From Brevibacterium sediminis (GTDB lineage Bacteria > Actinomycetota > Actinomycetes > Actinomycetales > Brevibacteriaceae): a DNA stretch of 64,000 nucleotides. This document shows, one piece after another, positions 8,058 to 17,713 of this stretch. The notes beneath the pieces are model-generated. The model searched no databases, had not been told where the DNA came from, and was given only the letters and a program-made list of their open reading frames with translations. The translations under genes and the position numbers were made by a program. Numbering within the stretch: position 1 is the stretch's first letter; every line of letters begins with the position of its first letter. The stretch is taken from contig NZ_JABKDD010000012.1 in the NCBI RefSeq assembly GCF_013623905.1, positions 43,394 to 107,393 of the forward strand, given 5' to 3'.

Positions 8058-9604
8058 CAGTTGTGCTCTACATTGTCGGGATCATCCTGTTCCTCATCGG
8101 CATCTCGATCTCGATTGCGCTGCACGAACTCGGCCACCTCACCCCGGCGAAGAAGTTCGGGGTGAAAGTCACGCACTATATGGTCGGCTTCGGACCGACC
8201 CTGTTCTCCTTCCGCCGCGGTGAGACCGAGTACGGCATCAAAGCGTTCCCCCTCGGTGGGTTCATCGCGATGCCGGGAATGTATCCGCCCGAGGAAGCGA
8301 CGAAGTCCCGCTATGAGACCGCCGCCGCTGCGCAGAAGGGCGGCACTGCCGCCGGCGTCGACGGCGGGATCGACGGCACGTCGGGCCGCCTCGGCGAACC
8401 GGGCGCTGCACTCGACTCGACGGGCAGCGAAACCTCGGGCCGCCTCGGCGAGGGGACGGATGACGGTGATGCCGCTCCGCTGCGCCGGGACCGCAAGAAG
8501 CGGAAGGGGCGGCTGTTCGAAGACACGATGGCCGATGCCCGGGAGTTCTCGAACCAGGAGATCGCGCCGGGGGAGGAGCACCGGACGTTCTATGCGCTCA
8601 GCGTGCCCAAACGCCTCGTCGTCATGTTCTCCGGTCCCTTCGTCAATCTCGTCCTGGGCATCCTCATCATGGGGATCTCGCTGCTGGGCATTGGTGTGGT
8701 CACTCCGACGACGACCGTCCAGACTGTCGTCGAATGTGCGGTGCCCGCCTCCGAAGCGCAGCAGCGTCCCGCCTCGGAGCAGAACACCTGCCGTCCCGAC
8801 GATCAGCTCACCCCTGCCTGGGAGGCTGGGATCAAACCGGGTGACGAGATCACCTCGATCGCCGGCGTCGAGACGAAGGACTGGGACCAGCTGTCCTCGG
8901 TCATCAAGGAACATGCAGGCGAACGCGTCGATGTCGACTTCATCCGCGATGGTCAGGCCCAAACGGTGACCGTGCCGATCATCGCCACCGAACGGCCGAA
9001 GGTCGACGACACCGGCAAGGCCGTGCTCAACCCGGACGGAACTCCGCAGACCGAGACCCAAGGATTCTTCGGCGTCGGACCAGTTCAAGAACGTCAGTCC
9101 CTGCCGCTCGAGGAATTCCCCGGCGCCGTGTGGGACCAAGTCTCCGGAGTCTTCCACGCGATCATCACCCTGCCGGTCAAACTCGTCGATATCGGCGAAG
9201 TGGCCGTCGGCACGAAGGACCGCGACGCCGAAGGACTCGTCGGCATGGTCGGCGTCGGCCGCATCGCCGGCGAGATCGTGTCCACCGACCAGATCGACGT
9301 CGTCGACAAGGCACAGATGGGACTGGGCATGCTCGGCTCGCTCAACATCTTCCTCTTCGCGTTCAACATGATCCCGCTGCTGCCCCTCGACGGCGGACAC
9401 ATCGCCGTGGGTCTCTACGAAGGTGCGCGCCGCCGCATCAACCGGTGGCGCGGCCGCGGACTGGTCGGCCCCTTCGACACTGCGAAGCTGCTGCCGCTGA
9501 CGTACGTGTGCATCGGGCTGATGCTGTGCATGACGGCGCTGCTCGTCTACGTCGACCTCGTCAAACCCATCACCCTCGACGCGATCTTCAACTCCGGCGG
9601 TTAG
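8054..9604 (+). CDS. M50 site-2 protease (RseP/Rip1-like)
   Basis: Intramembrane zinc metalloprotease that cleaves membrane-embedded anti-sigma factors or signal proteins (Rip1 in mycobacteria, RseP in E. coli). The first membrane segment carries the zinc motif HELGH (about residues 19-23). The second metal motif is MIPLLPLDGGHIAVG near the C-terminus, followed by a final helix. A PDZ domain (AWEAGIKPGDEITSIAGVET) lies between. The protein is 516 residues, longer than Rip1 (about 404), because of a Gly/Ala/Glu-rich cytoplasmic insertion around residues 95-155 in which GRLGE occurs twice. It overlaps dxr by four bases, so the two are co-translated. Confidence 0.93.
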   Translation: MTVVLYIVGIILFLIGISISIALHELGHLTPAKKFGVKVTHYMVGFGPTLFSFRRGETEYGIKAFPLGGFIAMPGMYPPEEATKSRYETAAAAQKGGTAAGVDGGIDGTSGRLGEPGAALDSTGSETSGRLGEGTDDGDAAPLRRDRKKRKGRLFEDTMADAREFSNQEIAPGEEHRTFYALSVPKRLVVMFSGPFVNLVLGILIMGISLLGIGVVTPTTTVQTVVECAVPASEAQQRPASEQNTCRPDDQLTPAWEAGIKPGDEITSIAGVETKDWDQLSSVIKEHAGERVDVDFIRDGQAQTVTVPIIATERPKVDDTGKAVLNPDGTPQTETQGFFGVGPVQERQSLPLEEFPGAVWDQVSGVFHAIITLPVKLVDIGEVAVGTKDRDAEGLVGMVGVGRIAGEIVSTDQIDVVDKAQMGLGMLGSLNIFLFAFNMIPLLPLDGGHIAVGLYEGARRRINRWRGRGLVGPFDTAKLLPLTYVCIGLMLCMTALLVYVDLVKPITLDAIFNSGG

Positions 9605-9610
9605 GCCGGG

Positions 9611-9643
9611 TCGCTCGGGCAGGCTCATGGGTCGCCCGGGCGA
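9611..9643. terminator. GC-rich hairpin between convergent genes
   Basis: TCGCTCGGGC and GCCCGGGCGA form a 10-bp stem with one G-U pair, just after the protease stop and before the stop of the minus-strand hydrolase. Possible bidirectional terminator; no U-tract. Confidence 0.4.
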
Positions 9644-9675
9644 GTGGGTTCACGGGCCGCCGCGGGATATCGAAC

Positions 9676-11076
9676 TCAGGAACTGAGGGTGATCGTCTGC
9701 ACCTCGCCGAGGTGATTGAGGCCGACCGTGATCGTGGCGTTCTCATCTGCTGTGCCCGGCACTGTGACCACTCCGCGCAACGGGGAGACCATCTCGAGGT
9801 CCGCCTCGGTGAGAGGACGGTCGATCTGCTTCTCCGCCCGCCACCGCGCGAAGCGCTCCCGCCTCTCTTCGCGGGGTTCGTCGAGGTCCATGTTCATGGA
9901 GAAGATCGCCTCGGCGACGGTGTCGTCGAAGTCGTTGACGAGGTTCGCCGCAGCCATCACGGCATCGATCTGGGGTTGGGCGGCGGGATAACGGGGCACC
10001 GGCGCCGAGGTGGCCCGACGTTCCAGCCGGGTGCCCTGTCGTCCCGTGGCCGCCGCCCAACCGAGGTCGAGCGCGTCCTGGACGACGCGCTGCGCCGGGT
10101 AATAGGTCGTATTGCCGAGCACGACGAGGCTGAGCCCCAGATCGGGGAACCAACGCATATGTGAGCCGTATCCTGGGTAACCGCCGGAATGGCAGACGAC
10201 GCGGCCGAATCGCGTGTCCAGACGAGTCTCGAGACCGTATCCGTAGCTGAGTGTCTCCGCATGGTGGTCGCTCGTCTGGACCTCCATGATCCGTCGTGGC
10301 TGCTGGTTGTCGGTCAGTATCCGCGACCAGGAGCCGGAGGCATAGGAGTCCATGCGTTCGAGGGCATCGAGATGCGCGTCCATCCATGTGCCGATGTCGT
10401 TCACCGTGGAGATGACCCCGCCGATGGGGGAGAAGACTCCTGGGCCGGTGAGTTCGGCCGGGTGGAGGCCGCCGCCCAGGTCGACGCGGAACCCGGTCGC
10501 CAGGTCCGGGAAGTCCGTGTGGTCGAAACCGGTGCGCGTGAGCTTCAGGGGATCGAAGATCTCAGTGGACACGAGTTCGGTGAAAGCCCTGCCTGTGACC
10601 GCCTCGGCGACCATGCCGAGAAGCGCATAGCCGAGGTTCGAATACTCATAGCCGGTGTCGGCGGGCGCGCAGGCGATGGCGCCGCGGTGCAGCCAGTCGG
10701 TGAGCTCGGCCGGAGTCATCGCCTCCATCCGGTCCGCCCACGGGTCGTCCTTGGTGAAACCGGTGCTCATCGTCAACGCCTGCCGGCAGGTGCGGTCGGC
10801 GATGGCCGTATCGGTCAGTTCCGGGAGCAGGGCGCCGAAGGGAGCGTCGAGATCGAGTCCGTCGGCGGCGAGGAGCCCGATGGCTGCGGCGGTGAAGGAC
10901 TTCGTCATCGAAGCGATCCGGTACGGAACGTCGCCGTTCACGGTTCGGGCGGGGCCGCCTCGGCGAAAGATTCCCCATGCCAGAGATCCACCCTGGTCGT
11001 CGAGCTTCTGTGCTGCGGCCTCGAGAGCCGCAGTCACCGCCTCGACATCGGGTTCGACGAATCCGGGTGTGCTCAC
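9676..11076 (-). CDS. Serine hydrolase, beta-lactamase/esterase family
   Basis: A 466-residue class C beta-lactamase-like (Pfam Beta-lactamase, PF00144) protein. The nucleophile motif SxxK appears as IASMTKSF at about residues 56-63, and the Y-x-N tyrosine as GYEYSNLGYALLGMV. VCHSGGYPGYGSHM supplies the HxG-type third motif. Family members are D-aminopeptidases, esterases or penicillin-binding-like hydrolases acting on diverse substrates, so the substrate cannot be named. No signal peptide is evident, so it is probably cytoplasmic. A clear AAGGAG lies upstream of the start. It is a lone minus-strand gene between the protease and ispG. Confidence 0.87.
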   Translation of the reverse strand: MSTPGFVEPDVEAVTAALEAAAQKLDDQGGSLAWGIFRRGGPARTVNGDVPYRIASMTKSFTAAAIGLLAADGLDLDAPFGALLPELTDTAIADRTCRQALTMSTGFTKDDPWADRMEAMTPAELTDWLHRGAIACAPADTGYEYSNLGYALLGMVAEAVTGRAFTELVSTEIFDPLKLTRTGFDHTDFPDLATGFRVDLGGGLHPAELTGPGVFSPIGGVISTVNDIGTWMDAHLDALERMDSYASGSWSRILTDNQQPRRIMEVQTSDHHAETLSYGYGLETRLDTRFGRVVCHSGGYPGYGSHMRWFPDLGLSLVVLGNTTYYPAQRVVQDALDLGWAAATGRQGTRLERRATSAPVPRYPAAQPQIDAVMAAANLVNDFDDTVAEAIFSMNMDLDEPREERRERFARWRAEKQIDRPLTEADLEMVSPLRGVVTVPGTADENATITVGLNHLGEVQTITLSS

Positions 11077-11265
11077 AGGGCTGCTCCTTCGCGCAGACGT
11101 CAGGTCACCCTCACACTACCGTCAGCCGGTGACACCGGATCGGGACAAGTGGGCCGTGGCGTGGTGCGGGCGAAGTCGAGGTCGCGCGGGGGCCGCCCGG
11201 GGTGCGCCGGTGGACTGTTCGGGGTATGCCCCGTGGACGGACAGTTCTGTGTCAGTGGGAGGTCC

Positions 11266-11271
11266 TACAAT
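11266..11271 (+). promoter_or_regulatory. Putative -10 box upstream of ispG
   Basis: TACAAT in the 280-base gap upstream of ispG matches the actinobacterial TANNNT -10 pattern. It would give a leader of about 80 bases ahead of the GAAGGGA ribosome binding site. The rest of this gap shows no gene. Confidence 0.45.
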
Positions 11272-11356
11272 GGTGATGGTTCGCACAATCCGGGTCCCGC
11301 ATCGGCGCCGGCTCGGACATTGTGGCTGGTCAACAGCCTGACTGAAGGGATCCTTC

Positions 11357-12520
11357 GTGACATCGGTCAATCTCGGAATGCCCGCACCGCCGCCTCCCGT
11401 GCTCGCTCCGCGAAGGAAGACGAGGCAGATCAATGTCGGAAAAGTGGGGGTCGGATCCGAGTCCCCGGTGAGCGTGCAGTCGATGACGACGACACAGACG
11501 ACGGACATCAACGGGACCCTGCAGCAGATCGCCGAACTCACCGCCGCCGGCTGCGATATCGTGCGCGTGGCCTGTCCCACCGCCGACGATGCCGCGGCTC
11601 TGCCGATCATCGCCGGCAAATCCCAGATCCCTGTCATCGCCGATATCCACTTCCAACCCAAATACGTCTTCGCCGCCATCGACGCCGGCTGTGCGGGAGT
11701 GCGCGTCAACCCCGGCAACATCCGCAAGTTCGACGACCAGGTCAAGGAGATCTCGAAGGCCGCCGCCGAGGCGGGCGTGTCCATCCGCATCGGCGTCAAC
11801 GCCGGGTCCCTGGACAAACGGCTGATGGAGAAATACGGCAAGGCCACGCCTGAGGCGCTCGTCGAATCCGCGCTGTGGGAGGCCTCCCTGTTCGAAGAAC
11901 ACGGATTCTATGACTTCAAGATCTCCGTCAAACACCATGACCCGGTGATCATGGTCCGCGCCTATGAGCTGCTCGCCGAGCGCGGCGATTGGCCGCTCCA
12001 TCTCGGCGTCACCGAGGCGGGGCCCGCCTTCCAGGGCACGATCAAATCCGCCACCGCCTTCGGACACCTGTTGGCCGAGGGCATCGGAGACACCATCCGA
12101 GTCTCCCTGTCCGCGCCTCCCGCCGAGGAGGTCAAGGTCGGCAACCAGATCCTCGAATCCCTCAACCTGCGGCCCCGAAAGCTCGAGATCGTCTCCTGCC
12201 CGTCCTGTGGGCGCGCGCAGGTCGACGTGTACACGCTGGCCGAACGCGTCACCGCCGGACTCGAAGGCATGGAGGTGCCGCTGCGGGTGGCCGTCATGGG
12301 CTGCGTCGTCAACGGCCCTGGTGAGGCCCGCGACGCCGACCTCGGCGTGGCCAGCGGCAACGGCAAGGGCCAGATCTTCGTCAAGGGCGAGGTCATCCGA
12401 ACCGTGCCCGAATCCGAGATCGTCGAGACGCTCATCCATGAGGCCAACCGCATCGCCGAGGAGGCCGCGGGGCAGCCATCGGGCGCTGCGTCGGGGCCGC
12501 CTGAAGTGACCGTCGGCTAG
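11357..12520 (+). CDS. ispG: (E)-4-hydroxy-3-methylbut-2-enyl diphosphate synthase
   Basis: This 4Fe-4S enzyme converts methylerythritol cyclodiphosphate to HMBPP late in the MEP pathway. The 387-residue protein starts GTG behind GAAGGGA. Motifs: [80 protein letters not shown]. The cluster cysteines are in SCPSCGR and [12 protein letters not shown], with the conserved Glu after GCVVNGPG. dxr and the M50 protease lie upstream and the DUF4081-type acetyltransferase downstream, the same order as Mycobacterium Rv2870c-Rv2867c, although here a serine hydrolase intervenes. Confidence 0.97.
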   Translation: MTSVNLGMPAPPPPVLAPRRKTRQINVGKVGVGSESPVSVQSMTTTQTTDINGTLQQIAELTAAGCDIVRVACPTADDAAALPIIAGKSQIPVIADIHFQPKYVFAAIDAGCAGVRVNPGNIRKFDDQVKEISKAAAEAGVSIRIGVNAGSLDKRLMEKYGKATPEALVESALWEASLFEEHGFYDFKISVKHHDPVIMVRAYELLAERGDWPLHLGVTEAGPAFQGTIKSATAFGHLLAEGIGDTIRVSLSAPPAEEVKVGNQILESLNLRPRKLEIVSCPSCGRAQVDVYTLAERVTAGLEGMEVPLRVAVMGCVVNGPGEARDADLGVASGNGKGQIFVKGEVIRTVPESEIVETLIHEANRIAEEAAGQPSGAASGPPEVTVG

Positions 12521-12601
12521 GTGCGATACCTTGTGAGGACGAAGAGTTTCATGGTCCAGTCGTTGGCCCATGCTGACGGCTGAGAAAGAGTTCAGGGGCA
12601 C

Positions 12602-13483
12602 ATGGCGCTGAGGATCGCACGACTGGAACATCAGCACACCCGGTGGCTGACGGACCTGCTTGCGCGCAACCCCTGCGAGAACGTCTACCTCATCTCCCTG
12701 CTCGAAGTCACGGGCACCGCCCGTCTGGGCTCCCCGGCAGGCACGCTGTACGGAATCTTCGATGGTGACCGGCCCGTCGCCGCCTACTGGGTGGGCGGCA
12801 ACATCATCCCGGTCGCAGCGACTCCGGCGACGAATGAGGTGCTCGCTCGCAAACTCAATGCCGACGGTCGCGTGTCCTGCTCACTCATCGGCAGCCGGTC
12901 CGTCATCCTCGACCTGCAGCAGCGACTCAATTGGGGCCGAGCGCGTGGAGTGCGTGAACGGCAGCCGCTGTTGGCCATCAGCTCGGATCCGCTGGTCACT
13001 CCCGATGAGCATGTGCACCGGGTGACCCTCGATGACCTCGGTGCGGTGTTTCCCGCCAGTGTGGACATGTTCACCAAAGAGGTCGGATTCTCACCGATCG
13101 AGGACGGCACCGCCGGGTACCTGGCGCGGGTGCGCGGGATCATCCGCGGCAAGAACTGCTACGCCCGGATCTCCTCCACCCTGCCCCAAGGCGGTGCGGT
13201 GCCGCGGTGGCCGGCCGAAGAGCAGGACGAACAGGTGCTGTTCAAGGCCGATATCGGCATCCGTGCCCGCCGCATCGTCCAAGTTCAAGGAGTATGGGTC
13301 CATCCCGCAGTGCGCAATCAGGGTCTGGGGGCAGCGGGCATGGCCGCGGTCGTCCAGCGCACGCGTGACAAAGGCCATTCCACGGTGAGCCTGTATGCCA
13401 ATGACTACAACGAGACGGCGCTGCGCATGTATGCCCGCGTCGGCTTCGAACAGGTCGGCACCTTCGCCACCGTCATGTACTGA
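12602..13483 (+). CDS. GNAT family acetyltransferase with DUF4081 domain
   Basis: A 293-residue protein whose N-terminal half (NPCENVYLISLLEVTG, GGNIIPVAATP, SLIGSRSVILDLQQRL) resembles DUF4081. The C-terminal half is a GNAT fold with the acetyl-CoA loop VHPAVRNQGLGAAGMAAVV and the terminal SLYANDYNETALRMYARVGF. It matches the conserved actinobacterial protein encoded next to ispG (Rv2867c in M. tuberculosis). The acceptor substrate is unknown. Start ATG follows an AGGGGCAC stretch. It is convergent with the S4 gene, separated by only 12 bases. Confidence 0.88.
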   Translation: MALRIARLEHQHTRWLTDLLARNPCENVYLISLLEVTGTARLGSPAGTLYGIFDGDRPVAAYWVGGNIIPVAATPATNEVLARKLNADGRVSCSLIGSRSVILDLQQRLNWGRARGVRERQPLLAISSDPLVTPDEHVHRVTLDDLGAVFPASVDMFTKEVGFSPIEDGTAGYLARVRGIIRGKNCYARISSTLPQGGAVPRWPAEEQDEQVLFKADIGIRARRIVQVQGVWVHPAVRNQGLGAAGMAAVVQRTRDKGHSTVSLYANDYNETALRMYARVGFEQVGTFATVMY

Positions 13484-13495
13484 GCGGTCGGCGGA

Positions 13496-13912
13496 TCAGT
13501 CGCGGCGGTTGCGCGACTGAGGTTTGGCCATATCGCCGAGGAACTTCTCCATCTCCCGGCGGTCCTTCTTCGTCGGACGCCCCAGCCCTTTGTCTCGCCG
13601 GGGCACGAATCCGCGCAGTGCCGGATCGGGCGGGGGAGTGAGGTCCTCATAGCACTGGACGGCGATGGAGGCCTGCATCCTCGTGGGGATGAAACCGGTG
13701 ATCTTCCAGATGAATTCGGACCCGGCCTTGCGCACACGCACCTCTTGGCCGATGCTCACCTTCTGCGCGGCCTTGACGCGCTGACCGTCGACCTGCACAT
13801 GCCCGCCGCGGCAGGCCTGAGTGGCGAGATTGCGGGTCTTGAACATCCGCGTCGTCCACAGCCACACGTCGACGCGCATGTGCTTTCCGGCATCGCGGTT
13901 GATCTCGGTCAT
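13496..13912 (-). CDS. RNA-binding S4 domain protein (HslR-like)
   Basis: 138 residues with an S4 domain at the N-terminus: MRVDVWLWTTRMFKTRNLAT, CRGGHVQVDGQRVKAAQKVS, IGQEVRVRK. The tail is basic (PRRDKGLGRPTKKDRREMEKF), as in the heat-shock protein 15 (Hsp15/HslR) family that binds stalled 50S subunits carrying nascent chains. Length and layout match actinobacterial family members. The start overlaps the stop of the upstream NUDIX-like gene (TGATG), so it is translationally coupled to it. The pairing with a NrtR-like regulator is not a link known to me. Confidence 0.88.
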   Translation of the reverse strand: MTEINRDAGKHMRVDVWLWTTRMFKTRNLATQACRGGHVQVDGQRVKAAQKVSIGQEVRVRKAGSEFIWKITGFIPTRMQASIAVQCYEDLTPPPDPALRGFVPRRDKGLGRPTKKDRREMEKFLGDMAKPQSRNRRD

Positions 13913-14799
13913 CAGCGATGACCGTCCGAGAAATTCGTGCCGGACGAGGGCATCCCCGCATCGGCACCATCGGGGTCCTGTATCCGGGAGTCGGCGCGCA
14001 GCGCCAGTGCCGAGCGCCGGGTGAAAGTCTGCGCGGGACGCCCTCGCCCCTGGCTGACGGCCTCCCCGGTGGGATCGAGCAGCGGCAGCATGGTGCGGCG
14101 GAACGTATCTGCCTGGAGGCTCTCCCCGGCGACGATCTCGTGGAGCTCGCGCAGCTGCCGCAGCGAGAACTCCTTCTCCAGGAGCCCGAAGGGATCCGGG
14201 GTGCGTTCGTGGAACGCCCGCAGTCGGTGCACGGCCACGCGCACGATCTCCTGATGCTCGGCGCTGAGCTCGCCGACATCGTGGACGGGCACGAGCTTCC
14301 GCCTGTGGACGGGGGAGTCCGGGTGATCGGAATCCGATTCGGCAGGATCAGGGTCGGCCGCCTCGGGGAGGACCGCCTCGGCGGGGGAAGATTCCGTCAC
14401 CTGCGCCGGAGCATCCGCCACGGCCGCCTCGGTGGGATCGTCCTCCTCGGCGAGTCCGACATCGGAGGCGGAGAGAACATCGAGGTGGGCCACGGAGATC
14501 ACCCAGCCGCGATCATCGCGGTCGGGTTGGTCGAACACGTGCAGCTGGACGGGGGCGCGGTCGACCAAACGAGCCTTTTCGCGCAGACAGCGGGCGACCG
14601 CCTCGGCGAGGCGTTCCTGCGGACGCAGGATCGACCCGGGCAGCTGCCACACCCCATCTCCTGGATGGGTCATGAGAACATGCAGGCCACGGCCGGGCAC
14701 GGGGCAGAGGACCGCGGTGTCGACCGCGACCGAGGGCCGCGGGAACTGCGTGAGTTGGCTGGGATCAGGCATGCTCTTCGTATCGTTCGGACTCGTCAT
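13912..14799 (-). CDS. NUDIX-domain regulator (NrtR-like) with broken Nudix box
   Basis: A 295-residue protein with an N-terminal NUDIX fold (VAVDTAVLCPVPGRGLHVLM, GVWQLPGSILRPQERLAEAV). Its C-terminal winged-helix segment, FSLRQLRELHEIVAGESLQA plus FRRTMLPLLDPTGEAV, ends in a GRPAQTFTR wing, as in NrtR-type repressors. The Nudix box (Gx5Ex7REUxEExGU) is degraded: the first Gly is Ser, the metal-ligand region has R-C-L-R-E-K-A-R instead of R-E-x-x-E-E-x-G. Hydrolysis is therefore unlikely and ligand sensing more plausible. A Pro/Ala/Asp-rich linker of about 60 residues (110-170) separates the domains. NrtR usually senses ADP-ribose and controls NAD genes; no NAD gene is adjacent here. Confidence 0.78.
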   Translation of the reverse strand: MTSPNDTKSMPDPSQLTQFPRPSVAVDTAVLCPVPGRGLHVLMTHPGDGVWQLPGSILRPQERLAEAVARCLREKARLVDRAPVQLHVFDQPDRDDRGWVISVAHLDVLSASDVGLAEEDDPTEAAVADAPAQVTESSPAEAVLPEAADPDPAESDSDHPDSPVHRRKLVPVHDVGELSAEHQEIVRVAVHRLRAFHERTPDPFGLLEKEFSLRQLRELHEIVAGESLQADTFRRTMLPLLDPTGEAVSQGRGRPAQTFTRRSALALRADSRIQDPDGADAGMPSSGTNFSDGHR

Positions 14800-14977
14800 T
14801 TCAGCGGGGACCGGGCGGGGACCGGACGGCCCCGACCGATGCCGGGCTTCGGTGCTGCAGCCACCAGTCTAATTCTCTTCCCGCAGGTGACGAATCCGCG
14901 CCCGCTCCGATTCCCTCCGGCTCGCCCGCGTGCGATAGTGTTCGATCTGAGTCTTGACAAGTTGAGGAGATTTACCC

Positions 14978-16825
14978 ATGGCCCTGCGCATGTCGTCCCT
15001 GTTCGTGCGAACCCAGAAGGAAGACCCGGTCGGCGCCGAGGTGGCCAGCCACAAACTGCTCCACCGTGCCGGATACATCCGCAGGTCAGCACCGGGAATC
15101 TACACGTGGCTGCCGCTGGGACTGGCCGTGCTCGGCAAGATCGAAGCCATCGTGCGCGAAGAGATGGCGCTCGCCGGCTCCCAAGAGGTCCACTTCCCGG
15201 GCCTGCTGCCCGCCGATCCGTACAAGAAGTCCGGCCGTTGGGAGGCCTTCGGTCCCGACCTCTTCCATCTCAAGGACCGCCGCGAAAACGACTACATCCT
15301 CGCCCCCACGCATGAGGAGGTCTTCACCCTTCTGGTCAAGGACCTCTACTCCTCGTACAAAGACCTGCCGCTGTCGATCTACCAGATCCAGACCAAATAC
15401 CGCGACGAGGCTCGCCCTCGGGCCGGACTGCTGCGCGGACGCGAATTCATCATGAAGGACGCCTACTCCTTCGACATCGACGACGCCGGACTCGACGCCT
15501 CCTACGAGGCCATGCGCGTGGCCTATCTGCGGGCCTTCGCCCGCCTCGGCCTGCCGTGCCTGCCGGTCAAGGCGACCCCGGGTGCCATGGGCGGCTCCGG
15601 GACAGAGGAGTTCATCTACCCCTCCGAGGTCGGGGAGGACACGTTCGTGAAGTCGCCCGGCGGATATGCCGCAAACGTCGAGGCCGTGACCTCGATCGTC
15701 CCCGAGGCGATTCCCTACTCGCAGTCGCCGGCCGCGCATGTCGAGGACACCCCCGACACCCCGACCATCGAGACCCTCGTGGCAGCCGCAAACGCCTCGC
15801 ACCCGCGCTCCGATCGTGAGTGGACGGCCGCAGACACACTGAAGAACGTCGTCTGCGCCGTCACCCACCCCGACGGCACCCGCGAGATCATCGTCATCGG
15901 CCTGCCCGGCGACCGCGAAGTCGACCTCGACCGGGCCGCCGGCACCGGAATGCTCGGCGACGGTGAGGTCGACCTCGAAGCCGCGACGGCTGAGGATCTC
16001 GCCGCCCATTCGGAGCTCGTCAAGGGTTACATCGGACCCGGCAACTCCCTCGACGCGCCGGTTCTCGGCCTCGAATCGCCCTCGAAGATCCGCTACCTCC
16101 TCGACCCTCGCGTCGTCGACGGCACCCGCTGGATCACTGGAGCCAATGAGCCCGGACGCCACGTCTTCGACCTCGTCGCCGGACGGGACTTCACTGCCGA
16201 CGGCACCATCGAAGCCGCCCAGGTCGTCCTCGGCGATCCGGCACCGGACGGCTCCGGTCCGCTGGAGCTGGCCCGCGGTGTCGAGATCGGTCAGATCTTC
16301 AAGCTCGGCCGCAAGTACGCCGAGTCCCTCGACCTCAAGGTGCTCGACCAGAACGGCAAGGCGACGACCGTGACCATGGGCTCCTACGGTCTCGGCGTCA
16401 CCCGCGTCATGGCCTGCATCGCCGAGGAATACCATTCCGAGGACGGCCTCCTGTGGCCCCAGCACCTGGCCCCGGCCGATGTGCACATCATCGTCGCCGG
16501 CAAGGGTGAGGAGATCGCTCAAGCCGCCGAGAAGATGACGACCGAACTCGAGGCCGAAGGCATCAGCGTCCTGCTCGATGACCGCAATAAGGTTTCGCCC
16601 GGATTCAAGTTCGCCGATGCCGAGCTCATCGGCATTCCCACCGTCATCGTCGTCGGCCGCGGTCTGGCCGATGGCGTCGTCGAGGTCCGCGACCGTCTGG
16701 CCGGGGAGAAGTCCGACCAGCCCGTCGCCGAGGTGGTTCCTGCCACCGTGGCACGTGTGCGTGAGGCGTACGCGAAGGCTGCAGCCGCAGCCGACGCGGC
16801 GATCAGCGCCGACCAGAACGCCTGA
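14978..16825 (+). CDS. proS: Prolyl-tRNA synthetase, bacterial type
   Basis: Charges tRNA-Pro with proline. The 615-residue class II enzyme shows motif 1 around [20 protein letters not shown] and motif 2 in [20 protein letters not shown]. An editing (INS) domain spans about residues 220-410 ([11 protein letters not shown] to GREFT-like VAGRDFT). Motif 3 is [17 protein letters not shown], and an anticodon-binding domain ends the protein. This is the bacterial (E. coli-like) rather than archaeal-type form. The ATG follows TTGAGGAGATTTACCC. The TauE/SafE gene starts nine bases after the stop. Confidence 0.97.
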   Translation: MALRMSSLFVRTQKEDPVGAEVASHKLLHRAGYIRRSAPGIYTWLPLGLAVLGKIEAIVREEMALAGSQEVHFPGLLPADPYKKSGRWEAFGPDLFHLKDRRENDYILAPTHEEVFTLLVKDLYSSYKDLPLSIYQIQTKYRDEARPRAGLLRGREFIMKDAYSFDIDDAGLDASYEAMRVAYLRAFARLGLPCLPVKATPGAMGGSGTEEFIYPSEVGEDTFVKSPGGYAANVEAVTSIVPEAIPYSQSPAAHVEDTPDTPTIETLVAAANASHPRSDREWTAADTLKNVVCAVTHPDGTREIIVIGLPGDREVDLDRAAGTGMLGDGEVDLEAATAEDLAAHSELVKGYIGPGNSLDAPVLGLESPSKIRYLLDPRVVDGTRWITGANEPGRHVFDLVAGRDFTADGTIEAAQVVLGDPAPDGSGPLELARGVEIGQIFKLGRKYAESLDLKVLDQNGKATTVTMGSYGLGVTRVMACIAEEYHSEDGLLWPQHLAPADVHIIVAGKGEEIAQAAEKMTTELEAEGISVLLDDRNKVSPGFKFADAELIGIPTVIVVGRGLADGVVEVRDRLAGEKSDQPVAEVVPATVARVREAYAKAAAAADAAISADQNA

Positions 16826-16834
16826 GCCGCCTCG

Positions 16835-17644
16835 GTGTTCGAAGCTCTCGCCGGAGGAATCGATGTCACCTGGACGATGGTCCTGTGGCTGCTCGCCGCG
16901 GGAGTTCTGGCCGGGTGGATCGATGCCGTCGTCGGCGGGGGCGGGCTGATCCAGCTGCCCGCGCTGCTGCTCGTGCCGGGGATGAGCCCCGTGCAGGCGG
17001 TCGCGACGAATAAGATCGGGTCGATTGCGGGCACGACCGCCTCGGCGGTCACCTATCTGCGCAAGATCACCCCGGACCGGTCGGCGACGATTCCGGCCGC
17101 GGCCTCGGCGTTCTTGGGTGCCGTGCTCGGGGCGAAACTCGCGACCTTGGTGCCCAGCGACGCTTTCACCCCGATCATTCTGCTCGCGCTTATCGGGGTC
17201 GGGATCTTCACGGTGCTCAACCCGAGCCTCGGCGCCGATGCCACGCTGCGGTTCGGGGAAACGTCGAAACGCCACCATGCCCTGTCGTGGCTGATCGGGC
17301 TCGTCATCGGCGTCTACGACGGAGTGCTCGGGCCGGGGACGGGATCGTTCCTCGTCATCGCCTTCGTCTCGATCATCGGATTCTCGTTCCTACAGGCCTC
17401 GGCCACGGCGAAGGTGATCAACTGGGCGACGAACTTCGGGGCGCTCGTCTACTTCATCCCCGACGGTCAGGTCGTCTGGCTGCTGGGCGTGATCATGGCC
17501 GCCGGCAATGTCACCGGCGGGATCTTCGGTGCGCGCACCGCGCTGGCGAAGGGCTCCGGGTTCGTCCGCGTCGTCTTCGTCATCGTCGTCTCCGCTCTGA
17601 TCCTCAAACTCGGCTTCGACTTCATCTCCACCCTCATCCACTAA
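16835..17644 (+). CDS. TauE/SafE (TSUP) family permease
   Basis: A 269-residue membrane protein of the sulfite exporter TauE/SafE family, with about eight hydrophobic segments. The signature glycine-rich first repeat AGWIDAVVGGGGLIQLPALL is followed by the second-repeat motif YDGVLGPGTGSFLVIAFV, the paired pattern of this family. Members move sulfite, sulfoacetate, taurine-derived or other organic anions; the substrate cannot be told. It starts GTG nine bases after proS and probably shares its transcript. The stop codon abuts a long palindrome. Confidence 0.9.
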   Translation: MFEALAGGIDVTWTMVLWLLAAGVLAGWIDAVVGGGGLIQLPALLLVPGMSPVQAVATNKIGSIAGTTASAVTYLRKITPDRSATIPAAASAFLGAVLGAKLATLVPSDAFTPIILLALIGVGIFTVLNPSLGADATLRFGETSKRHHALSWLIGLVIGVYDGVLGPGTGSFLVIAFVSIIGFSFLQASATAKVINWATNFGALVYFIPDGQVVWLLGVIMAAGNVTGGIFGARTALAKGSGFVRVVFVIVVSALILKLGFDFISTLIH

Positions 17645-17706
17645 TTGCTACCTGACGGCGGCCCAGCAACCTCGCGCGAGGTATCTGGGCCGCCGTCAGG
17701 TAGTAA
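17645..17706. repeat. Dispersed long palindrome, copy 1
   Basis: CTACCTGACGGCGGCCCAG (17648-17666) pairs perfectly with its complement at 17685-17703. The inner part CTCGCGCGAG is also self-complementary, with two mismatches nearby. It starts at the first base after the TauE/SafE stop and ends eight bases before the convergent kinase stop. The same sequence recurs at about 42.4 and 43.1 kb. A bidirectional terminator role is likely here. Confidence 0.85.
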
Positions 17707-17713
17707 TAAGGGG

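Noticed and set aside
15086..17278. A 730-codon open frame on the minus strand
   Set aside because: It runs antisense to proS and the TauE/SafE gene, both with clear motifs. Its protein is the skewed Asp/Gly/Val-rich composition typical of frames opposite GC-rich codons.
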